Positions 7,899-14,527 of a stretch of 18,434 bases of DNA are shown one piece after another. A program made the position numbers and the translations under genes. The notes below the pieces were generated by a model. That model was not told the origin of the DNA, did not search any database, and saw only the letters and a list, made by a program, of their open reading frames with translations. Each line of letters starts with the position of its first letter. Position 1 is the stretch's first letter. This DNA is from an uncultured Faecalicoccus sp. (GTDB lineage: Bacteria > Bacillota_I > Bacilli_A > Erysipelotrichales > Erysipelotrichaceae): NCBI GenBank assembly GCA_902497095.1, contig CABVDD010000038.1, positions 1 to 18,434 on the forward strand, read 5' to 3'.

Positions 7899-7927
7899 TT
7901 TACATATTGTTTTGATAGGCTTATAAT
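7899..7927 (+). promoter_or_regulatory. Strong sigma-A promoter upstream of a terminated leader
   Basis: The -35 box TTTACA (7899-7904) and -10 box TATAAT (7922-7927) have a 17-bp spacer, close to consensus. It starts 7 nt after the MATE stop codon. Transcription would begin near 7934, only about 35 nt before a strong terminator and about 110 nt before nanE. Confidence 0.7.
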
Positions 7928-7933
7928 GATGAT

Positions 7934-8006
7934 ATGAAAATAAATAGGAACCATTCGACCTATTGTTTAACTCGCATAATATGTAATTATGTGAGTTTTT
8001 TCTTTT
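7934..8006 (+). ncRNA. Putative attenuated leader RNA or small RNA upstream of nanE
   Basis: The predicted transcript from the promoter at 7899-7927 holds two hairpins. The first pairs AATAGG (7943-7948) with CCTATT (7959-7964) around a 10-nt loop. The second is the intrinsic terminator at 7969-8006. No second promoter is evident between the terminator and nanE, so nanE may depend on read-through. I could not find a convincing antiterminator pairing or match a known riboswitch class. The transcript itself is inferred from DNA signals only. Confidence 0.4.
7969..8006 (+). terminator. Strong intrinsic terminator between MATE gene and nanE
   Basis: A 12-bp stem pairs AACTCGCATAAT (7969-7980) with ATTATGTGAGTT (7986-7997), with one G-U pair and a 5-nt loop. 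It is followed by T6, C, T4. It can end MATE transcription and can also act as an attenuator for transcripts from the promoter at 7899. Confidence 0.8.
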
Positions 8007-8042
8007 AGAAATACATCTTTTTTTAAGGGAGTGTGGTATCAT

Positions 8043-8732
8043 ATGAGTATGGAAAAGATGGATCAAGTTAAGGGCAAACTGATTGTTTCATGTCAGGCTT
8101 TGCCGGAAGAACCGCTGCATTCTTCCTTTATTATGGGACGTATGGCCGTTGCAGCAAAACAAGGTGGCGCCAAAGGAATTCGTGCCAATAGTGTGAGTGA
8201 TATCATTGAGATCAAAAAACAGGTAGATTTGCCTGTCATTGGTATCATTAAGCGCAACTATGGCGATAATCCGGTTTATATCACACCGACTATGAAGGAG
8301 ATTGATGAATTAATGGAAGCCGGTCCGGAAGTAATCGCTTTAGATGCGACATGTCATGTACGTCCGGATGGAAAAACATTGGATGAATTCTACAAAGATA
8401 TCCGTGCTAAATATCCAGAACAATTGTTGATGGCAGACTGTTCGACATTAGATGAAATGTTACATGCCGCAGAACTTGGATTTGATTTTGTGGGAACGAC
8501 TTTGGTAGGATATACGGAAGAATCCAAAGGATTGCATATTGAATCCAATGATTTTGAAATCATTCGTGAATTAGTTTCTAAGATCGATAGACCTGTTATT
8601 GCCGAAGGAAATATTGATACACCTGAAAAAGCAAAACGTGTATTGGAGATTGGTTCTTACAGTGTTGTTGTAGGATCTATCATCACACGTCCACAGGTCA
8701 TCACAAAAAGATTTGTAGATGCGATTCAATAA
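8043..8732 (+). CDS. nanE: N-acetylmannosamine-6-phosphate 2-epimerase
   Basis: This 229-residue cytosolic TIM-barrel enzyme converts ManNAc-6-P to GlcNAc-6-P in sialic acid and ManNAc catabolism. Nearly the whole sequence follows the family: LIVSCQALPEEPLHS at the start, GIRANS, PVIGIIKRNY with catalytic Lys70, ALDAT, ADCST, and VIAEGNI with Glu188 as the second catalytic residue, then VVVGSIITRP. Length is the family norm (about 230). ATG 8043 is chosen, with AAGGGAG at 8025-8031 as a somewhat distant ribosome site. An in-frame GTG at 8031 would overlap that site. The gene stands alone: no nanA, nanK or sialic-acid transporter is next to it. A promoter-hairpin-terminator leader precedes it. 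Confidence 0.95.
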   Translation: MSMEKMDQVKGKLIVSCQALPEEPLHSSFIMGRMAVAAKQGGAKGIRANSVSDIIEIKKQVDLPVIGIIKRNYGDNPVYITPTMKEIDELMEAGPEVIALDATCHVRPDGKTLDEFYKDIRAKYPEQLLMADCSTLDEMLHAAELGFDFVGTTLVGYTEESKGLHIESNDFEIIRELVSKIDRPVIAEGNIDTPEKAKRVLEIGSYSVVVGSIITRPQVITKRFVDAIQ

Positions 8733-8755
8733 AAGACCTTTTAGAGGTCTTTTTT
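8731..8755 (+). terminator. Intrinsic terminator after nanE
   Basis: AAAAGACCT (8731-8739) pairs with AGGTCTTTT (8745-8753) around a 5-nt loop and continues in T residues to 8755. The stem begins inside the nanE stop codon. Confidence 0.85.
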
Positions 8756-8763
8756 GTTATAAT
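8755..8763 (+). promoter_or_regulatory. Extended -10 promoter of the tldD operon
   Basis: TGT precedes a perfect TATAAT (8758-8763), forming an extended -10 element. No good -35 is visible because that position lies inside the nanE terminator stem. GGAGGTG at 8773-8779 is the tldD ribosome site, 4 nt before ATG 8784, so the leader would be very short. Confidence 0.55.
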
Positions 8764-8783
8764 GGGAATATTGGAGGTGCAAT

Positions 8784-10172
8784 ATGTTAACCAAGGAACA
8801 ATGTGAGAAGATTCTTTCTTATTGTATGCAAAGTGAAGCTGATTTCGCAGAGCTTTTTGAAGAAGAAACTACAAGTGAAGGAATCTCTATGTTAAATGGC
8901 GATGTTGAGGAAATGAACCGTGTGGTTCGTGCAGGTATTGGAATTCGTCTGTATAAAGGTGTGCAGTCTGTATATGGATATACTAATGAATTTGATAATG
9001 ATACAGTATTTGCTTTAGCTGATGATCTAAAAGGGGCTTTAGGTTTCAGTGATAAAGATGCTATAGTTCATTTAACAAATATGGCAGTTGAAAATCGTCA
9101 TCCTATTATAAAAGATCCAATTGAAGCTTCTCTGGATGAAAAAGTGCAGCTTTTAAAAAGAGCTTATAAGGCAGCAAAAGATGCAGATGATCGTATTGTA
9201 AAAGTGACAGGCTCTTTAAGCAGTGTGCATCAAGTTGTGCAGATTTCTAACAGTGATGGTAAATATGTCAAAGATACGCGAATCCGTGTACGATTGCCTA
9301 TTACAGCGTATGCCAAGGATGCTTCTTCTATGCAGTCTGGAAGCGATAGCCCAGGTGCCAGTCAGGGATTAGAGTTCTTTGATCAGGTTTCTCCAGAATC
9401 TATTGGTAAAGAAGCAGCACGTACAGCATTAGTATTATTAGAAGCCAAGGATTGTCCATCAGGGAAAATGCCGGTTGTCATAGATAATGGATTTGGCGGA
9501 GTTATTTTCCATGAAGCCTGTGGACATTCTTTAGAAGCAACATCGGTTGCAAAGAATCAAAGTGTCTTTACGGGAAAATTAAATGAGAGAATTGCCAGCG
9601 ATTGTGTTACAGCTATTGATGATGGAACGATTCCAGGAGCCTGGGGAAGTGAAAATATCGATGATGAAGGAAATCCGCAAGAAAAGCGTGTTTTGATCAA
9701 AGATGGAATTCTTCAAAGTTACATGATCGATCGTTTGAACGCAAGACGTATGCACATGGAAAGTACAGGATCTGGTCGTCGTCAATCGTATAAATATGAA
9801 CCGACTTCTCGTATGTCAAATACATATATCGCGCCAGGAAATGATGCTTTTGAGGATTTGTTTACCGGTATTCAAAAAGGTTTGTATGCCAAAAAGATGG
9901 GTGGAGGCAGTGTAAATCCACAGACAGGAGAATTTAACTTTGCGGTTAATGAAGGATATATGATTGAAAATGGTAAAATTACATATCCGGTAAAAGGTGC
10001 TTCATTGATAGGAAACGGAAAAGAAATATTAATGAATATTGATAAAGTCAGCAATAACTTAAAAAGAGCACAAGGTATGTGCGGCTCTGCTTCCGGAAGT
10101 ATTCCGGTAGATGTGGGGCAGCCTGCAATTCGTGTTTCAAGTATTACTGTGGGAGGTACGGCAAATGAATAA
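8784..10172 (+). CDS. tldD: TldD-family zinc metallopeptidase
   Basis: This 462-residue protein is the catalytic subunit of the TldD/TldE heterodimeric cytosolic peptidase, which degrades unfolded peptides and in some bacteria matures modified peptides. The metal site is HEACGH at residues 243-248 (the HExxxH signature). The third ligand is probably Cys433 in the C-terminal GMCGSASGS segment, as in E. coli TldD. GARRMHMESTGSGRRQSY-like and GGGSVNPQTGEF segments are also family-typical. Length fits (about 460-480). The next gene overlaps its end by 8 nt and encodes the TldE partner, which supports the complex. No small precursor peptide gene was seen nearby, so a housekeeping proteolytic role is the simplest reading. 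Confidence 0.93.
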   Translation: MLTKEQCEKILSYCMQSEADFAELFEEETTSEGISMLNGDVEEMNRVVRAGIGIRLYKGVQSVYGYTNEFDNDTVFALADDLKGALGFSDKDAIVHLTNMAVENRHPIIKDPIEASLDEKVQLLKRAYKAAKDADDRIVKVTGSLSSVHQVVQISNSDGKYVKDTRIRVRLPITAYAKDASSMQSGSDSPGASQGLEFFDQVSPESIGKEAARTALVLLEAKDCPSGKMPVVIDNGFGGVIFHEACGHSLEATSVAKNQSVFTGKLNERIASDCVTAIDDGTIPGAWGSENIDDEGNPQEKRVLIKDGILQSYMIDRLNARRMHMESTGSGRRQSYKYEPTSRMSNTYIAPGNDAFEDLFTGIQKGLYAKKMGGGSVNPQTGEFNFAVNEGYMIENGKITYPVKGASLIGNGKEILMNIDKVSNNLKRAQGMCGSASGSIPVDVGQPAIRVSSITVGGTANE

Positions 10173-11490
10173 GCAAGCTTGGATCGATCGTGCCTTAGAA
10201 ATGGGCATGGAAAGCTTTGAAATTTATCAGTCTTTGACTTCAGAACGTTCTGTAACATGGTATGAAGGAAAATTAGATACATTTACAACAAGCAAAGTGT
10301 TAGGAACATCCATTCGTGGGGTGTATCAAAAAAAGATGGCGAATATGGCATTTGAAAAAATAGAAGATTCACAGATGGATGAAGTGCTTCATGCTTTGAT
10401 GGAACAAGCAAAAACAATTTCTTCTAAAGAAGAAGATGAGATTCGTAAGCCACAGCCATTTGAAAGTGTTCATAAAGATATCAAGTGGGTTACACCAACT
10501 GTAGAACAAATCAAAGATGTGCTAAAAAATTTGGAAATAAAATTAAAGGCATACGATCCACGTATCTTACAAGTCAATGAACTTGGGTATCAAGAAGCTT
10601 CTGGTAAGCGTATGATCACAAATTCATTGGGATTAAATGTAGAAGATGAAGATCGAATGCAGATTCTTATGGCTTATGTTGTTGCCAAAGAGGATCAAGA
10701 TATTCAAGTCAATTATGAAGTCGAAGTTGTAGAAGATTTATCCGCATTTGATCTGGATGCCTTTGTCAAAAAGGTCTGTGATAAAGCTATTGAAAAGTTG
10801 AATGCATCTTCTATGCCAAGTCAAACGTTACCAGTGATTTTTGAAAGTGAAGCCATGACTTCTTTGTTTTCGGCATTTACCGGTTTGTGGAATGGCGAAC
10901 TCTTATATAAAGGAATATCTTGTTTAAAAGATAAATGGAATGAAAAGATTTTTTCTGAAAAGATCACGATTGAAGATAATCCACGCAATACAGCTGCATT
11001 ATCCATTGCCAATTTTGATGATGAAGGCTGTCCTACTAAAAAGAAGATATTGGTAAAAGATGGAGTCTTTGTACAAGCCTTGCATTCTACCAAATCGGCA
11101 AATTGTATGCATACTGAGAGTACAGGAAATGGTTTTAAATCTGGTTATGCTTCTACCGTTGGTGTTTCACCGATGAATTGTTGTATTGTACCAGGCACTA
11201 AATCTCTAACAGAGTTAGAACAAACTATGAAAAATGGACTGGTTATTACAGATTTACAAGGATTGCATGCAGGTATTGATTTTGTGACAACTAATTTTTC
11301 ATTACAAGCATCGGGTTATCTTGTAAAAGATGGAAAAAGAGATAAGAGCATTACTTTGATTACAGTTGCCGGAAACTTCATGGATCTGATGAAAGAAGTA
11401 GAAGAAGTAGGCAGTGATTTGGATTGGAGTTATCATCAAATAAAGAGCCCAAGTATATATTTTAAAGAATGTGCGATAAGTGGGGAGTAG
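10165..11490 (+). CDS. tldE: TldE/PmbA-family peptidase subunit
   Basis: This 441-residue partner of TldD shares the overall fold, with a family-typical TESTGNGFKSGYAST stretch and a C-terminal LITVAGNFMDLM segment. It lacks an HExxxH motif at the equivalent place, as expected for the non-catalytic TldE subunit. ATG 10165 is chosen over upstream in-frame starts because GGGAGG at 10151-10156 lies 8 nt before it, and earlier starts lie deep inside tldD. The 8-nt overlap with tldD implies coupled translation and equal subunit supply. Confidence 0.92.
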   Translation: MNKQAWIDRALEMGMESFEIYQSLTSERSVTWYEGKLDTFTTSKVLGTSIRGVYQKKMANMAFEKIEDSQMDEVLHALMEQAKTISSKEEDEIRKPQPFESVHKDIKWVTPTVEQIKDVLKNLEIKLKAYDPRILQVNELGYQEASGKRMITNSLGLNVEDEDRMQILMAYVVAKEDQDIQVNYEVEVVEDLSAFDLDAFVKKVCDKAIEKLNASSMPSQTLPVIFESEAMTSLFSAFTGLWNGELLYKGISCLKDKWNEKIFSEKITIEDNPRNTAALSIANFDDEGCPTKKKILVKDGVFVQALHSTKSANCMHTESTGNGFKSGYASTVGVSPMNCCIVPGTKSLTELEQTMKNGLVITDLQGLHAGIDFVTTNFSLQASGYLVKDGKRDKSITLITVAGNFMDLMKEVEEVGSDLDWSYHQIKSPSIYFKECAISGE

Positions 11491-11496
11491 ATATAT

Positions 11497-12264
11497 ATGA
11501 ATTTTGTAAATAGAGGATTACAGGAAGCACTAAAAAGTTTGAGAGAAACGGACACACCACAGACAAGAAATAAAGTCCTTGAACTTTTAATCACAACACA
11601 GTTATTCGTACCGGCTACATGGGATAAAAATCCACAGTTGGATGAGCATGGAAATATGACTTTTCCGCCGGAAACGCATTTTAGTATTTTGACGATTCAA
11701 ACTACCGATAAGCAACGCTTTTTTCCTTTCTTTACTTCTAAAGAGGAAAGTGAAAAATGGGCAGGTTCAAAAAATGGTAAAATGTTGTTGTTGACATTTG
11801 ATCAATATATTCCTATTGTGGAAATGGCTAAAAATGATATTGCTGGTATCGTTGTCGATCCTTATGGAATCAATACACCATTTCAAACGCCATTTTTGTT
11901 AGGATTAAAAGATCATCCACGTCACACAGGTTTAAAAGAAACACAGATCTTAAAAGGAGAAAAAGTTTCTTTGCGAACGCCAAAAAATGTAGATGATTTA
12001 CAAGAGACTTTAATCAAATACGGAAAAGAACATGAAAATGTACGCTCTATTTATTTTAAAGAGCGTGTTATGGAAGATAAACCAACGCATTGGTTTATTA
12101 TTGTGGATCTAGAAAATGAGGATCCTCGATATCTGCAGGAAATGGCGCATTATTGTGCACGGTGCAGCCATGGTAAACAGTTTGAATTTATGTTTGCCAG
12201 TATGAAACTTGCACAGGAAATCATGGAGAAGAATACACCGATTTATTTAAAAACGGATGCTTAG
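11497..12264 (+). CDS. SseB-family protein (enhanced serine sensitivity)
   Basis: This 255-residue protein has the SseB N-terminal domain, with LLITTQLFVPATWD and a later FFPFFTSKEESEKW segment (about 65-85) and DIAGIVVDPYGINTPF (about 112-127). A second domain resembling SseB_C follows (about 140-250). The family was named from E. coli SseB, linked to serine sensitivity, but its biochemical role is not known. It begins 6 nt after the tldE stop, with GGGGAG upstream, so it is the third gene of that operon. Its stop codon lies inside a bidirectional terminator shared with the convergent HAD gene. Confidence 0.75.
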   Translation: MNFVNRGLQEALKSLRETDTPQTRNKVLELLITTQLFVPATWDKNPQLDEHGNMTFPPETHFSILTIQTTDKQRFFPFFTSKEESEKWAGSKNGKMLLLTFDQYIPIVEMAKNDIAGIVVDPYGINTPFQTPFLLGLKDHPRHTGLKETQILKGEKVSLRTPKNVDDLQETLIKYGKEHENVRSIYFKERVMEDKPTHWFIIVDLENEDPRYLQEMAHYCARCSHGKQFEFMFASMKLAQEIMEKNTPIYLKTDA

Positions 12265-12276
12265 TCATCCGTTTTT
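12249..12276. terminator. Bidirectional terminator between convergent genes
   Basis: AAAAACGGATG (12249-12259) and CATCCGTTTTT (12266-12276) form an 11-bp perfect stem with a 6-nt loop. Each strand reads a U tract at its 3' side, so it can end transcription in both directions. The stop codons of the SseB-family gene (12262-12264, plus) and the HAD gene (12261-12263, minus) overlap within the loop. Confidence 0.8.
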
Positions 12277-13079
12277 AATATATGATCTTCTATAAAGTGA
12301 GCCACTCCATCATGGTCATTATCATAATCTGTCTGGTATTTAGCAATTTTTTTGATTTCATCGCTACCATTTTTCATGGCAACAGAAAGTCCTACTGTTT
12401 TTAGCATTTCTACATCATTTCCGGCATCACCAAATGCCGCAATTTCATCTTCATTAATTTGAAGTTCATTCGCTAATTTATGAATCGCAAAACCTTTGTT
12501 GATATGATGATCCACAAATTCATAACAGTCTTTTCCAGAAGGAAAGCCATATAAGTTATCGTTACTAAAACAAGAAGCTCTTTCCATTATTGCAGGCATG
12601 TGTTCAGGATCAAATAAAATAATAAATTTATTTGTCATACGATGACATAAAAATTCCTTCATATCGACTTGAACCAGGGTTTCTCCAAATAACTGACTTC
12701 TGTGTATCCATTCGGGGGTAATCATGGATGTATAACGAGTAGGGCCATAAAGAACTTGAAACAATACAGGAAGATCTTCAAAGTGTTTTATAACTTGAAT
12801 CAGGTCTTCTCCTAACATAAGATGAAAGTCTTGCCGATATCTTTTTTTTCTATCATATAGTGTTGAACCATTCATGGCTAAAATGAAACGTATATTTTGT
12901 TCTAGGTTCCATTGTTCTAGTTTGTATTCTACGGATTCAGGAGTTCGACCAGTCGCAATACATATTTGTATTCCCTTATCTAATGTATTTTGTAGAACAT
13001 GCTTTGTATAATCAGAAATCTGTTTTTTTGTATTGAGAAGAGTACCATCTAAATCAGTTACTATAGCTTTAATTCTCAT
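12261..13079 (-). CDS. Cof-type HAD-IIB family phosphatase
   Basis: This 272-residue soluble phosphatase probably acts on small phosphorylated metabolites such as sugar phosphates or FMN. All four HAD motifs are visible: DLDGT with nucleophile Asp9 and acid Asp11, the ATGR motif II near residue 43, Lys195 in INKG as motif III, and GDAGND (217-222) as motif IV. A C2-type cap fills the region between motifs II and III, as in the Cof/YbiV/SupH group. Length is the usual 265-280. AGGAGG (13086-13091 on the plus strand, reversed) lies about 6 nt before the ATG. It is convergent with the sseB-like gene and divergent from the dehydrogenase operon. The precise substrate cannot be told. Confidence 0.92.
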   Translation of the reverse strand: MRIKAIVTDLDGTLLNTKKQISDYTKHVLQNTLDKGIQICIATGRTPESVEYKLEQWNLEQNIRFILAMNGSTLYDRKKRYRQDFHLMLGEDLIQVIKHFEDLPVLFQVLYGPTRYTSMITPEWIHRSQLFGETLVQVDMKEFLCHRMTNKFIILFDPEHMPAIMERASCFSNDNLYGFPSGKDCYEFVDHHINKGFAIHKLANELQINEDEIAAFGDAGNDVEMLKTVGLSVAMKNGSDEIKKIAKYQTDYDNDHDGVAHFIEDHILKTDD

Positions 13080-13110
13080 GACAATCCTCCTATTCTTTGA
13101 ATCATCATAA

Positions 13111-13139
13111 CTTATAAAAAGTCAGGAAGAAATATGCAA
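13111..13139 (-). promoter_or_regulatory. Sigma-A promoter of the HAD phosphatase gene
   Basis: On the minus strand, TTGCAT (13139-13134) is the -35 and TATAAG (13116-13111) the -10, with a 17-bp spacer. Transcription would begin near 13104, about 25 nt before the ATG. Confidence 0.6.
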
Positions 13140-13152
13140 GTTAAGAAACATA

Positions 13153-13194
13153 TTTCCACAATAAAATTTCCCCATTTTGGCCTAATTGTGGAAA
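13153..13194. promoter_or_regulatory. Long-spaced perfect inverted repeat, candidate operator
   Basis: TTTCCACAAT (13153-13162) and ATTGTGGAAA (13185-13194) are perfect inverse copies separated by 22 bp. Arm centres are 32 bp apart, about three helical turns, so a dimer or tetramer could touch both on one face. The element lies between two divergent promoters, upstream of the dehydrogenase-PTS operon that encodes its own PRD regulator. It has no T tail and the intervening DNA does not extend the stem, so a terminator role is unlikely. Confidence 0.5.
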
Positions 13195-13212
13195 AAACAA
13201 TGCGGAAATCAA

Positions 13213-13227
13213 TGTAAAACGCTTTCA
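13213..13227 (+). promoter_or_regulatory. Cre-like site (CcpA carbon catabolite control)
   Basis: TGTAAAACGCTTTCA resembles the catabolite responsive element. The right half CGCTTTCA is perfect, while the left half TGTAAAA carries one extra A relative to TGWAANCG. It lies just upstream of the putative -35 of a sugar-PTS operon, a common place for CcpA control. The one-base offset weakens the call. Confidence 0.35.
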
Positions 13228-13238
13228 TATCCAAAATA

Positions 13239-13267
13239 TTTACACAAAAATCCCTTTTTTGTAAGCT
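13239..13267 (+). promoter_or_regulatory. Weak promoter of the dehydrogenase-PTS operon
   Basis: A good -35, TTTACA (13239-13244), is followed after 17 bp by a poor -10, TAAGCT (13262-13267). An imperfect dyad (TTACACAAAAA against TTTTTTGTAA, 13240-13264) overlaps this region. A weak -10 is expected if the operon needs an activator such as the PRD regulator it encodes. AGGAG at 13286-13290 serves the downstream start. Confidence 0.35.
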
Positions 13268-13299
13268 TAGAGCGTAGAAAACGAAAGGAGTTAACTAAC

Positions 13300-14196
13300 A
13301 TGAAAATTAAGATGGTCGGACTTGGAAAAATGGGAATGAATTTAGCTTTGAACATGAAAGATCATAATGTAGAAGCACAAGGATTCGATGTAAATCCAGA
13401 AGCCCGAAAAAAAGCAGAAGAGAATGGAATTAAAACATATGAAACATTGGAGGCCTTAACTAAAGATGATGAAAAAAATGTTATCTGGGTAATGCTTCCA
13501 GCAGGTTCGATTACAAATTCCACTTTGGAGAAATTGGTCGATCTTTGTAAGAAGGATGACATCGTAATAGATGGAGGTAACTCAGATCATCGTGATAGTT
13601 TAAAGACCGCTAAACTAATGGAAGAAAAAGGAATTTATTTCTTTGATATCGGTACATCTGGTGGTGTATACGGGGCAAGACATGGTGCCAGCTTTATGGT
13701 TGGTGGTGATCCTGAAGTATTTGAATCAACATTAAAAGATGTACTTGAGTCGATTGCTGCACCAGATGGATGCTTGTATACAGGTAAAACTGGAAGTGGA
13801 CATTATTTAAAAATTGTACATAATGCCATGCTTTATGGATATATGCAAACTTTAGGAGAAGGATTTGAACTTCTTGAAAAAAGTGAATTTGATTATGATT
13901 TAGCCCATGTAGCTGAATCTTTAGGAAAGACAAGTGTCATTCGTGGTTGGTTGTTAGAATTAGCAGCAAACGCATTTAGAAAAGATCCAGATCTAGAAAA
14001 GATCAAAGGTGTAGTTGGCGCTAGTAAGACGACCGGATGGACCATTGAATCAGCATGTGATTTAGGGGTACCAGTTCCAGTAATTTCATTATCTTTGATG
14101 ATGAGACTTCGTTCAAAACAAGATGATTCGTTTGCTGCTAAAGTTGTGGCTTCCTTACGAGATGAAGTAGGAGGACATAAAGCACAAGCAAAATAG
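13300..14196 (+). CDS. 6-phosphogluconate dehydrogenase-like oxidoreductase (short YqeC/GntZ type)
   Basis: This 298-residue NAD(P)-dependent dehydrogenase has the Rossmann motif GLGKMG (7-12). Asp30 at the end of strand 2 favours NAD+ over NADP+. DGGNSDHRDS and GTSGGVYGARHG carry the substrate phosphate and SGG elements, and Lys171-x-x-His174-Asn175 holds the catalytic Lys. Classical 6PGDHs continue HNGIEYG, whose Glu is the second catalytic acid. Here the sequence is HNAMLYG with Leu178 at that place. ATG 13300 is chosen, with AGGAG 9 nt upstream. An in-frame extension to 13186 would cover the regulatory region. It leads a PTS operon. True 6-phosphogluconate oxidation is possible, but another sugar-acid phosphate is plausible. 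Confidence 0.82.
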   Translation: MKIKMVGLGKMGMNLALNMKDHNVEAQGFDVNPEARKKAEENGIKTYETLEALTKDDEKNVIWVMLPAGSITNSTLEKLVDLCKKDDIVIDGGNSDHRDSLKTAKLMEEKGIYFFDIGTSGGVYGARHGASFMVGGDPEVFESTLKDVLESIAAPDGCLYTGKTGSGHYLKIVHNAMLYGYMQTLGEGFELLEKSEFDYDLAHVAESLGKTSVIRGWLLELAANAFRKDPDLEKIKGVVGASKTTGWTIESACDLGVPVPVISLSLMMRLRSKQDDSFAAKVVASLRDEVGGHKAQAK

Positions 14197-14210
14197 TAAG
14201 GAGAGTAATA

Positions 14211-14525
14211 ATGTGGTTTTACAAGATTGAAAAAGATGTGAAACATAAGAAACTGCATGTTGTTTGGAATACAGGTATGACCTATGCCATTCGAATAATT
14301 GGGATAACCGGCATTCTTTGTTGTGCATTTAATCAGGCAATAATCGCTTTAATCAGTTTAGGAATTTTAGCTGTTTTACTTGGATATTATTTGTATAAAT
14401 ATGGAACATTGGTACAAATATTACATGCTTATGAGAAAAAAGAATCTTTAAAGTATTCTGGAAGCCGGTATTCATTTAAAGATCCATTACGTGTATCCGT
14501 CCCATTGCCAGGGAAGATGAGGTAA
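14211..14525 (+). CDS. Small two-helix membrane protein of unknown function
   Basis: I do not recognise this 104-residue protein. A basic, amphipathic N-terminus (residues 1-20) is followed by two adjacent hydrophobic segments (about 23-40 and 42-62) with a short turn, forming a helical hairpin. A Lys/Arg-rich C-terminal tail of about 40 residues is probably cytosolic. Pro-rich VSVPLPGK closes the protein. AAGGAG lies upstream of ATG 14211, 14 nt after the dehydrogenase stop, and the PRD regulator starts 2 nt after its own stop. It is therefore embedded in the operon and likely co-expressed. It is not a PTS domain: no EIIB Cys or EIIA His motif is present. An accessory role to the transporter is a guess from position. 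Confidence 0.75.
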   Translation: MWFYKIEKDVKHKKLHVVWNTGMTYAIRIIGITGILCCAFNQAIIALISLGILAVLLGYYLYKYGTLVQILHAYEKKESLKYSGSRYSFKDPLRVSVPLPGKMR

Positions 14526-14527
14526 GA

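Noticed and set aside
7943..7964. Small hairpin as a preQ1-type or other known riboswitch
   Set aside because: The loop and tail do not match the preQ1-I consensus or other classes I could compare by eye.
7934..8008. Possible 24-codon leader peptide in the nanE leader (ATG 7934 to TAG)
   Set aside because: It would be leaderless, spans the terminator stem, and has no run of regulatory codons. Chance is the simpler explanation.
10111..10164. Longer start for tldE inside tldD
   Set aside because: The encoded residues do not resemble the family start, and GGGAGG sits correctly before ATG 10165.
8784..11490. TldD/TldE as maturation proteases for a linked microcin or RiPP
   Set aside because: No small precursor peptide, cyclase, radical SAM or export gene was seen nearby. 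The neighbour is an SseB-family gene.
13186..13299. In-frame N-terminal extension of the dehydrogenase
   Set aside because: It would translate the inverted repeat arm, cre-like site and promoter. The Rossmann fold begins right at ATG 13300, which has AGGAG upstream.
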